Shown in pieces: positions 26,044 through 32,255 of a DNA stretch of 32,255 nucleotides (the stretch's first letter is position 1; every line of letters starts with the position of its first letter). Origin of the DNA: JBNKEI01 sp050288705 (GTDB lineage Bacteria > Myxococcota > Myxococcia > Myxococcales > UBA5297). The notes beneath the pieces are model-generated. The model ran no database searches. It saw only the letters and a program-made list of their open reading frames with translations, and was not told the origin of the DNA. The stretch spans positions 1 through 32,255 of the forward strand of contig JBNKEI010000121.1 of the NCBI GenBank assembly GCA_050288705.1, in the 5' to 3' direction. A program made the position numbers and the translations under genes.

Positions 26044-26166
26044 GGATGGCGTTACGATTGCAGGCCCGAGGTGGAATGCACATTCAATATTCTCAAACAA
26101 GCCCGCCGGTTCGCAACTCGGTACGAAAAGACGTCACGCAACTACGCTGCCGTGAAAAGCAGCTAA
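26044..26166 (+). pseudogene. Transposase C-terminal remnant (IS5-like DDE family)
   Basis: The frame ending at the TAA at 26164-26166 reads EVECTFNILKQARRFATRYEK, then TSRNYAAVKSS. This matches the last conserved block of IS5-type DDE transposases (VExxFxxLKxxRRxATRYxKxxRN), including the final catalytic Glu at 26074. The N-terminal and central catalytic parts are missing, so this is a non-functional remnant. Confidence 0.75.
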
Positions 26167-26265
26167 AAAAGTGACGTCGTGCGTGGAAGATGGGTCTCAT
26201 CGAAAAAACGAACCCTGGATGGGCTGACTTTGGCCCCAAATCATCGATTGACAAAGTCGTGCCCA
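26159..26265 (+). repeat. 107-bp IS 3' end, copy 1
   Basis: From the last transposase codons to the inferred IS terminus. The reverse complement of 32148-32255 matches it with one substitution and one single-base indel, showing a recent common origin. The two copies are in inverted orientation. Confidence 0.9.
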
Positions 26266-26324
26266 CTGGATTCCCGCCTTCGCGGGAATGACGGAGCGGC
26301 GATGTCGGATATAGGGACATGCCC
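26259..26324 (-). repeat. Right outer inverted repeat with internal hairpin
   Basis: The inverted partner of 25926-25992, with the same 8-bp stem (ATTCCCGC-CTTC-GCGGGAAT at 26270-26289). The loop differs from the left copy (CTTC against GAAA), while both stem arms are unchanged. Confidence 0.85.
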
Positions 26325-26378
26325 CAGTAACTCCCAGTCGTCTAGGATTCTCCCTAACCTGGTTAATCAATAGAAAGG

Positions 26379-27722
26379 CTATCCGTGTTGCTCTAGCACC
26401 GAGAGAGCTACGAGCCCATAAATGAAACCGTGCGCTTCATGCTCAGGCTTATTAGATAGGGTAATCAATTCTTTTACGGTACGGGTTCCATCAGCACTGG
26501 GCAAAAGCTCCGCCTCCCATTTTTCCAGCTCTATTTCTTTCAACGTGTAGGCAGGTTGTAGCGAGGGGCGAAGGTACGCTTCTGGACCCAATAAACAACG
26601 TAACCTCTCTAGTTTATAAAGTTTTTTTATTCCCCTCATTATTAGGTTAGCCGGATGGGTATCTAATTTTAGTGGCTCCTGAGCGGCACTTCGTTTGAAT
26701 GCCAACTCATATATTCCTTCTTCCCATCCGAATAGGCTGTATATTATGCTTTTTACATGCTGGCCCAGAAAATACAGTTGCTCAGTCTCTGATTTTAATA
26801 GCCCCATTTCCTCCAACACGTCTCCTAAACGGCGGTGAGAGACATCGGCTTGTGCTGCTGCTTTTTGAAGTTGGGTCTCGTTCAATTTTCCCACTCGAAC
26901 TAGGAATTGCCCAAACCGATCGGCCACTAAATTAGATAAGGCATAGACTGGCTGGCCTTTCTCAAAATAGACTACTTTCTTCACCTTGCCGCGCTGCACG
27001 CCTAGTTCGCCAGTCTCTTGGGATTGGTAAAAAGCATTAATAAGAGAAGGAAGGTTGTCTTTTAGCTCACCCCGACGAATTCCCCTTTCCGCCTCCACTA
27101 TTGGCGCTGGCGCAACCGGATAGTTAACCGGCGGCGGACGCAACCACTTTGCGGTTCCCGTTTGGTAAACCCCTGCAGTTAGCGGCTCTCCTTTTAACTC
27201 GGCACTAACCGCGTCTCCGCCAGTAACCCGCACCAATCCGGTAAGCTCTAGAGGGTCTTGATCAGGCTCTTCGTCCACATCAACGTCGAGCTCAACGTCG
27301 AAGCTGTCTTCTCCGTCAACTTCAGGAGAAAATTTAGCCCCGGGAGCCACAACTGACTTAGCAGTCTCAATTAACTTGCTAGCTTCGAACGGTTTTTCGA
27401 AATAGGCAATGGCCCCATATTTTGCCTTTGCTTCCTGGGCATGTTTGCCACCCTTGAATACCCCGGTAATAAAGATTATTGGAGTGCCTAACTCTCGGCG
27501 AATAACTTCCGCCAAGTGATACCCCATCATGTCAGGCAAAAGAATATCCAGAACAGTAAGCACTGGCTTCTCTAATCGAGCCATCTCCAATGCAGTTTTG
27601 CCTCTTCCGGATAATATTACTTGGTAACCAGCATCCGTAAAAAGCCGGGCCAGCAGATTTAAGAATTCCTGATTATCGTCAACAATAAGGACCTTGGGCT
27701 CCATGATCGAAGACGATATCAT
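26379..27722 (-). CDS. Response regulator with receiver and C-terminal PATAN (DUF4388) domain
   Basis: A 447-residue protein. The receiver domain (8-125) has the acidic pair Asp15/Asp16, phosphoacceptor Asp59 in TVLDILLPDM, Thr86 and Lys110. An acidic linker rich in Asp/Glu (~135-160) leads to a PATAN/DUF4388 domain (from ~218: LKDNLPSLINAFYQSQETG, VVYFEKGQPVYALSN, RFGQFLVRVGKLNETQLQKA). A helical tail ends with PSADGTRTVKELITLS. No DNA-binding domain is seen, so output is probably by protein-protein contact, as inferred for PATAN proteins of Myxococcota and Geobacter. The start is uncertain: ATG 27722 has AAGGTG just upstream, ATG 27704 begins with the usual MEPKVLIVDDN, and a TTG at 27740 is also open. 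No cognate histidine kinase is adjacent. Confidence 0.85.
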   Translation of the reverse strand: MISSSIMEPKVLIVDDNQEFLNLLARLFTDAGYQVILSGRGKTALEMARLEKPVLTVLDILLPDMMGYHLAEVIRRELGTPIIFITGVFKGGKHAQEAKAKYGAIAYFEKPFEASKLIETAKSVVAPGAKFSPEVDGEDSFDVELDVDVDEEPDQDPLELTGLVRVTGGDAVSAELKGEPLTAGVYQTGTAKWLRPPPVNYPVAPAPIVEAERGIRRGELKDNLPSLINAFYQSQETGELGVQRGKVKKVVYFEKGQPVYALSNLVADRFGQFLVRVGKLNETQLQKAAAQADVSHRRLGDVLEEMGLLKSETEQLYFLGQHVKSIIYSLFGWEEGIYELAFKRSAAQEPLKLDTHPANLIMRGIKKLYKLERLRCLLGPEAYLRPSLQPAYTLKEIELEKWEAELLPSADGTRTVKELITLSNKPEHEAHGFIYGLVALSVLEQHG

Positions 27723-27826
27723 GCACCTTAGGCGAGTCAACGCGTCTACGGACGTAAGCTTGCCTATTTACCAAAAACTGTAGAAATATTAGTCATTTAT
27801 AAGCGCCTATTTCCGAGCATAATACG

Positions 27827-29737
27827 TCACTCTGCCAATCTTTTTGGCTGGTCAGTGCTCTTTTCCGATTGCTTAGACATGCCCACAGTCATGGCGGGAA
27901 TATAGGTAATCAACAGAACCCCAATCGCCAAAATGGCCATAAAAGGTAGAGTGACTCTGTACAATCGAACCAGCGGTTGGTTGAACCGAGAGCTGGAAAG
28001 AATCAGATTGAGCCCCATGGGTGGAAAAAGAAATCCCAACTCCAAGTTGGCTAAAAAAACAATCCCCAAATGCAACGGATTAATGCCATATGCCGCCGCC
28101 AAGGGAGTAAGCAAGGGAGCAAGCACAATGATGGCCGAGTAGATTTCTAGTACGCTTCCCAGAACTAGCAGCAAGCCATTAAGCACCAGCAAAAACACCA
28201 CAGGAGAATGTATGTGACTTTTTGTCCAGTCCAGTACCAAGGTAGGAACCTCGGCATCTACCAGGTAGCTAGTAAGCCCCATGGCCACGCCCAAAAGCAC
28301 TACTACCGCCCCTACCAATACTCCCGCGCGAGCCATGGTTTCTGGAAGCTGCCTACGCCAGTGTAAATCTCTAAAGACTAGGCTTTGAGTAACCATCGCC
28401 GCCAACAAAGCCAAAGCCGCGGTTTCAATGATGGTAGTAATTCCCCCTAGAAACAAAGAGTAGAGAAAGATGGGTATTAGCACTTCCCATTTTGCTTCCC
28501 ATAAGGCGCTTCCTAATTCAGGTAAGGAAAATGGCTGGCGAGGAGCCTTTTGCCGAATTCCAGTCACTACGCCCCAGATAGCTATTAAGACCATCATGAG
28601 CAGGCCCGGTATTAAACCAGCGGCAAACAAGTCACTAGGGCTCTCACCAGCGACTACTGCGTAGAGAATCACTGGCAAACTGGGAAAAAAAAGCAATCCG
28701 AGGGAACTGGAGGAGGTAACCAAACCCAAGCTGAAATCTTCGGAATACTTCTCGGAAACCAGCATAGGCAAAACCAAGCCGCCCATGGCCAAAATGGTTA
28801 CCCCTGAACCGCCAGTGATGGTAGTGAACCCGGTGCACAAGAGTACCACCATTAGCGCCATAGAACCCGGAGCCCATCCAATAAGCGCCCGCGCTAGTCG
28901 CAAAAATCTTTTGGATGCCCCTCCCTCGGCAAAAATGTAACCTGCTGCGGTCAATAAAGGTATTGCCGGAAGGGTTGAAGAAGCCACTAATCGGTAGGTT
29001 TCGGTGGGAACTGCAGCAATGGAAACACCGTCGGCGAAAAATAAAAGCATGGCCAAACCCGCCATGCCAATAAATAATGGAGCACCAAGCACAACCCCCA
29101 CGAGAATTGCAACTACCCCGGGAAGCAACATTGTTTCCGCCTGGGATGCCCAAGCCCCCATGCCCACCATGGCCCCTGCCAGAACTAGCGCCAGCACTTT
29201 CCCCCATCCGCGGGGTGACGCGCGCCAAGAGAATCTTAGTGCCATCATTCCCAAAGCAACGGGCATGATTAGCTCACTCCACCACTCAGGAATCCCTCCT
29301 GGAAGGTCTCGTTCCATTACGGAATCGGCTTGGACTAATACTGCCGAAGCATAGGCTAAAAGCGCACAAGTACCTGCACACAGTCCTCCGACATATATTT
29401 GGGCCGATTCACGTACTCGCCCAGCAGGAATTAGTTCGCCGGTAGCCAGCGAGAGATGTTTTCCTAATGTCGTGGCCAAGAGAGCGCCTAAAAAACCAAC
29501 CCACAATGTTAAATGTTGAGAATAAAGCACCGCCCCGGGAATGGTGGTTTTGCACAAGCGGGCCAAGCTTTCGGCAGATGGCAAAACCATCATTGCCAAA
29601 AAAAGAACTACTACCGCCCACTTTTCCACGCCTCGCACGAGAAAAGCCGAGTAGCGCCGTACTGTCGAAAAAACAGACAAAGACTCTACATGCTGCGGTT
29701 GGCGAGCCTTAATCGGAGGAGTTTCTTGGACAATCAC
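27827..29737 (-). CDS. TRAP transporter fused membrane subunit (DctQ-DctM)
   Basis: A 636-residue polytopic membrane protein joining the small DctQ-like subunit (about residues 25-190, four helices) to the large DctM permease (about 200-620). Family-typical DctM segments are visible: GGSGVTILAMGGLVLPML, SSSSLGLLFFPSLPVILYAV, and near the end LGFLFPPMGLNLILSS. TRAP permeases import a solute delivered by a periplasmic binding protein using an ion gradient, usually Na+. The GTG start overlaps the stop of the DctP gene (GTGA), giving tight coupling. Fusion of Q and M is a known variant. Confidence 0.93.
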   Translation of the reverse strand: MIVQETPPIKARQPQHVESLSVFSTVRRYSAFLVRGVEKWAVVVLFLAMMVLPSAESLARLCKTTIPGAVLYSQHLTLWVGFLGALLATTLGKHLSLATGELIPAGRVRESAQIYVGGLCAGTCALLAYASAVLVQADSVMERDLPGGIPEWWSELIMPVALGMMALRFSWRASPRGWGKVLALVLAGAMVGMGAWASQAETMLLPGVVAILVGVVLGAPLFIGMAGLAMLLFFADGVSIAAVPTETYRLVASSTLPAIPLLTAAGYIFAEGGASKRFLRLARALIGWAPGSMALMVVLLCTGFTTITGGSGVTILAMGGLVLPMLVSEKYSEDFSLGLVTSSSSLGLLFFPSLPVILYAVVAGESPSDLFAAGLIPGLLMMVLIAIWGVVTGIRQKAPRQPFSLPELGSALWEAKWEVLIPIFLYSLFLGGITTIIETAALALLAAMVTQSLVFRDLHWRRQLPETMARAGVLVGAVVVLLGVAMGLTSYLVDAEVPTLVLDWTKSHIHSPVVFLLVLNGLLLVLGSVLEIYSAIIVLAPLLTPLAAAYGINPLHLGIVFLANLELGFLFPPMGLNLILSSSRFNQPLVRLYRVTLPFMAILAIGVLLITYIPAMTVGMSKQSEKSTDQPKRLAE

Positions 29738-30741
29738 TGCCTTTTCTGGCCTTTCGCAGCCCGGTATTCGTCACGGACTCGCTTTATTTCATCAAAGTCT
29801 TCCACCGTACACACACCGCCACGAATAGCCGGCCACATTTTTTCCGCAAGCTTAACCCATTTAGCTTGGTCAGCCTGGTTTAGAGTCACTACCTGAAGGC
29901 CATTTTTCTTCATCTGCACAATAGCTTCGGCCTGCATTCTCGCCACTTCGGCATTCACCTGCACTCCTATTTTTCGAGCAATAGCCAGAAGCTTTGGTTG
30001 CAAGTCAGCAGGTATTTTGTCCCAGGTATTCTTGTTAACAATAGTTGCTCCTGGCAAATGACCCCAGCTAGCATTAATCATATATTTCGCATTTTCGTAC
30101 CAGCGAGCAGTGAAAGCCATAATTGGGGCGGTTGCAAAACCCTGAATCATCCCAGTTTGCAGTGAAGGCATGATGTCGGTAGAACTAATCACCACCGGTT
30201 GAAATCCAGCTAGCCGCAAAGCTTTCGAGGAGGAAGGGTCACCGGCCCAAGCAAACATTTTTAGTCCCCGAAGATCGTTTAGACTAGAAATCTTTTTGGA
30301 AGAAAACATTTGTACCCAACCGGTATCCCCCCAATTGAGCACCACGAACCCTTTCTCCAAAAATCGTTTTTCGAAAACAGGCTCCATTTTCGCGAAAACA
30401 TGGTCCCACTCACTTTGGTCGCTTATAAGCCCGGGAGTAGAAATCGCCTGGGGGCTAGTCTCAATATCGTGTAACCCAATAACCGAAAGAGCTGCCGAAT
30501 GCAGTTGCCCTACTCTAAGCTTGCGAACCATATCGCCTTCATTTCCTGCTACTCCACCCGCATAAACTTTTAGCTTTACTGTTCCTTGAGAGACTTGCGA
30601 CCACTGTTCGCCCATTTGCTTAAGCAAGGAGTGCCAGGAAGAACCATCCGGAGCCAAAGTTCCCAATTTAATGGTGACTTTGGCCTGAGCCGTTAGCGAC
30701 CAGAGCAATACCAAAACAAAAACAGAAAACCGGCTACGCAT
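29734..30741 (-). CDS. dctP: TRAP transporter periplasmic solute-binding protein (DctP/TatP type)
   Basis: A 335-residue binding protein. A signal peptide (residues 1-20, ending TAQA) precedes KVTIKLGTLAPDGSSWH, then the DctP pattern KVYAGGVAGNEGDMVRKLRVGQL, SLNDLRGLKMFAWAGDP and GMIQGFATAPIMAF. In carboxylate-binding DctP proteins the GLKxR motif supplies an Arg for the ligand; here that position is Phe163. With the TatT-like gene next door, this fits the TatP branch typified by Treponema Tp0957, thought to bind hydrophobic ligands. The ATG at 30741 has an excellent GGAGGA five bases upstream and begins one base after the preceding stop. Confidence 0.93.
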   Translation of the reverse strand: MRSRFSVFVLVLLWSLTAQAKVTIKLGTLAPDGSSWHSLLKQMGEQWSQVSQGTVKLKVYAGGVAGNEGDMVRKLRVGQLHSAALSVIGLHDIETSPQAISTPGLISDQSEWDHVFAKMEPVFEKRFLEKGFVVLNWGDTGWVQMFSSKKISSLNDLRGLKMFAWAGDPSSSKALRLAGFQPVVISSTDIMPSLQTGMIQGFATAPIMAFTARWYENAKYMINASWGHLPGATIVNKNTWDKIPADLQPKLLAIARKIGVQVNAEVARMQAEAIVQMKKNGLQVVTLNQADQAKWVKLAEKMWPAIRGGVCTVEDFDEIKRVRDEYRAAKGQKRQ

Positions 30742-30742
30742 T

Positions 30743-31654
30743 TTATTCCTCCAAAAATAGTTCACTGGCTTGCGACATAAGAAAACGCGCCCGGCGCTGA
30801 GCTATTAAATTCATTAGTCGGAACTTTGGCTGAGCATAAGCATCAAACTCAATGGCCTGAGCAAGCAGCTTGTTAAACAATTTTCGGTCTTGGGCTTGCA
30901 CTGCTACCATTTCGGCCCAGGTTACCAAGGGAGCAATCTTTTGATTACCAGAAAGAACCAGGGCGCGGTCATAATGTTTTTGGGCTCTTTGCAAACTACC
31001 ACCCGAAGCTTCGGAGCGCCCAGCATTGTAGCTCACATAGAACTCGTGGATGGCCCCGTTATCATAGGTTTCATTTAACTCAAAAGCTCTTCCCATTAGT
31101 GCTTCTACCTCGGAAAGCCTTCCAATGGCAGCCATATCGTCTTTAGACAAAGAAATACGGGCAGCTAAGGCCGCCCCCGTCCAATACAACAAAGGGACCT
31201 GCTCTGCGTCCAAGAGCTTTACCGCTTGCTGCTTATTCTTTAAAAAAAGCGCGCGAAAACCATGGCAGCTAGCTTCCAATCCCCGAAATCCATATTCTTC
31301 GGCGCGAGCATAAAGTCTTTTCGCCCGAGCAAACATTTGACGGGCCCGTGATGGGTCAATGGGTTCCATTTCCGCAGCGTCTTGCTGCACAAATGCATAA
31401 CTGTACTGCGCAAAGCCAGAAGCAGCAGCCAATAACAGCTTCGGATTATCGGGCGACTCTGCCAGTAGCGACTCGACAGTCTTCAAGCCAAAAGGAACCG
31501 CTTGGCGTACCAGCTCGGGATCGTCTTCGGCGCTAAAAACCGTTCCCGAACCAGAAAGCGTATCCGCAGCCATATTAGCCACTAAGCGAGCACAGCCCGA
31601 TGTCCACAGCGTCAGCAGAAAAAAAACTGAAAGGGGTACATGTGTCCGGCGCAT
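30743..31654 (-). CDS. TRAP-associated TPR lipoprotein (TatT-like)
   Basis: A 303-residue predicted lipoprotein. A signal sequence ending TSGC (Cys21; Thr at -3 is a non-canonical lipobox) is followed by helical repeats with TPR character (NPKLLLAAASGFAQYSYAF, ARQMFARAKRLYARAEEYG, LQRAQKHYDRALVL). This matches the TAtT component family, first described as Treponema Tp0956, which pairs with the DctP-like protein of tetratricopeptide-associated TRAP (TPAT) transporters. It is the first gene of a three-gene operon and ends one base before dctP. Its likely role is to gather or hand over ligand to DctP in the periplasm. Confidence 0.85.
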   Translation of the reverse strand: MRRTHVPLSVFFLLTLWTSGCARLVANMAADTLSGSGTVFSAEDDPELVRQAVPFGLKTVESLLAESPDNPKLLLAAASGFAQYSYAFVQQDAAEMEPIDPSRARQMFARAKRLYARAEEYGFRGLEASCHGFRALFLKNKQQAVKLLDAEQVPLLYWTGAALAARISLSKDDMAAIGRLSEVEALMGRAFELNETYDNGAIHEFYVSYNAGRSEASGGSLQRAQKHYDRALVLSGNQKIAPLVTWAEMVAVQAQDRKLFNKLLAQAIEFDAYAQPKFRLMNLIAQRRARFLMSQASELFLEE

Positions 31655-31697
31655 AAAAGAATCAGTATCCTCGATTAGGTGCTCAGTTAAGAGGTGA

Positions 31698-32141
31698 ATG
31701 CTAGTGGGAATTGAACCTTACAGTCAACCTGAATACACGCTTATGTACTCACGCTCCTCGCGTCCCCTCGGCCGGCTAATGGCAACTCTAGGTTTGCTTT
31801 GGGTCCTACCTTGGAGCCTACTTGGGGGGTGCGGTGAAGACACTGTCGGCGAAGTACCTCCTGAAGTTTACCCTATTCCGGATATGGAAATAGCAGTCAC
31901 CCCTTTAGTAGCTCTCTCAGCCCTGTCGACAAATTCCTCGGTCACCCAATTTCACTGGAAGTTAATAGCCTGCCCAGACCGTGACTTGGCAGCACTCTAC
32001 CCCAGGGGAAAAAGGAATGAATTCGCTGACCTGCTTACCGCCAGCCAGCCTGGACTTTACCTGGTCGCAGTGTGGGCATCCACTGCTGATGGCACTGTGT
32101 CGGATAACGAATACATCAACATAACCCTTTTTTCCGAGTAA
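31698..32141 (+). CDS. Small predicted lipoprotein with PKD-like C-terminal half
   Basis: I do not recognise a named family. The protein has a hydrophobic signal segment (LMATLGLLWVLPWSLLGGC) with a good lipobox and Cys45 counted from the first ATG, then a Pro-rich stretch (GEVPPEVYPIPD). The C-terminal half (FHWKLIACPDRD to GLYLVAVWASTADGTVSDNEYINITL) has the pattern of a PKD/Ig-like beta-sandwich, as in many secreted proteins of Myxococcota. The start is unclear: ATG 31698, GTG 31704 (GAGGTG seven bases upstream) and ATG 31743 are all in frame. It is divergent from the TatT-like gene with a 43-bp gap. An IS end begins six bases after the stop codon. Confidence 0.6.
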   Translation: MLVGIEPYSQPEYTLMYSRSSRPLGRLMATLGLLWVLPWSLLGGCGEDTVGEVPPEVYPIPDMEIAVTPLVALSALSTNSSVTQFHWKLIACPDRDLAALYPRGKRNEFADLLTASQPGLYLVAVWASTADGTVSDNEYINITLFSE

Positions 32142-32147
32142 TAGTAA

Positions 32148-32255
32148 TGGGCACGACTTTGTCAATCGATGATTTGGGGCCAAAGGTCAGCCCATCCAGG
32201 GTTCGTTTTTTCGATGAGACCCATCTTCCACGCACGACGCCACTTTTTTAGCTGC
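32148..32255 (-). mobile_element. IS5-like element, right end, copy 2 (continues beyond window)
   Basis: The 108 bases run from the IS terminus (TGGGCACGAC) inward to the last Ser codons and stop of a minus-strand transposase whose body lies outside the window. They match 26159-26265 in inverted orientation with two differences. The outer palindromic repeat that borders copy 1 is absent here, so this copy sets the IS boundary. Confidence 0.8.

Larger units (their letters stand above)
25926..26324. mobile_element. Decayed IS5-like element between inverted palindromic repeats
   Basis: A 399-bp block filling most of the 470-bp gap between the YdcF-like and REC-PATAN genes. The outer 66-67 bases at each end are inverted copies of each other (about 85% identical, one indel). 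Inside is the 3' end of an IS transposase gene plus the IS right end, which reappears at 32148-32255. Comparing the two copies puts the IS right terminus at about 26265. The left IS end may be near 25986, where GGGCACCAC resembles GGGCACGAC of the right end. No clear target duplication is visible. The remaining ~50 bases before the next gene hold nothing recognisable. Confidence 0.75.

Noticed and set aside
25889..26373. Several short open frames on both strands in the repeat region (peptides with PAFAGMT, DSRLRGND, HSREGGNP)
   Set aside because: These peptides are well-known translation artefacts of the ATTCCCGC...GCGGGAAT palindromic repeat. Only the transposase C-terminal frame ending at 26166 shows protein-family similarity.

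Overview
The window looks like a chromosomal segment of a moderate-GC bacterium, most likely a deltaproteobacterium in the broad sense (Myxococcota-like). This rests on a short ribbon-helix-helix protein of a type common in that group, a receiver-PATAN (DUF4388) response regulator, a tetratricopeptide-associated TRAP transporter operon, and multidomain lipid synthesis enzymes. The assignment is inference; no rRNA or tRNA gene was seen.

Left part (1-5442): the 3' end of NAD-dependent DNA ligase is translationally coupled to acylphosphatase. A prepilin peptidase lies on the opposite strand. A GalT-type nucleotidylyltransferase is followed one base later by a degenerate kinase fused to a PP2C phosphatase. 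A MntP-type manganese exporter faces them.

Central part (5794-22736): about 17 kb on the + strand forms a self-contained fatty-acyl or polyketide assembly locus. It encodes an acyl-CoA dehydrogenase with a C-terminal extension, a 2916-residue synthase (KS-AT-KS-four ACP-like domains-KR-DH, PfaA-like in its first KS and its KR), a Sfp-type phosphopantetheinyl transferase whose start overlaps the synthase stop, and an 1880-residue single-chain acyl-CoA carboxylase of eukaryotic-like layout (BC-BCCP-central-CT). Together they could make malonyl-CoA, activate carrier domains, and elongate, reduce and dehydrate acyl chains. No enoyl reductase or thioesterase domain is visible, so the dehydrogenase is a candidate for the missing redox step. 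The striking anomaly is that all four carrier domains have Thr (four positions, three different codons) where the phosphopantetheine Ser should be.

Right part (22958-32255): a small RHH protein, a HAD phosphatase that overlaps the convergent fused methionine sulfoxide reductase (MsrB-MsrA), a YdcF/ElyC-like membrane protein, and a decayed IS5-like element between inverted palindromic repeats. Then come a REC-PATAN regulator and a TatT-DctP-DctQM TRAP transporter operon, all on the minus strand. The window closes with a small lipoprotein gene and the end of a second copy of the same IS, in inverted orientation to the first.
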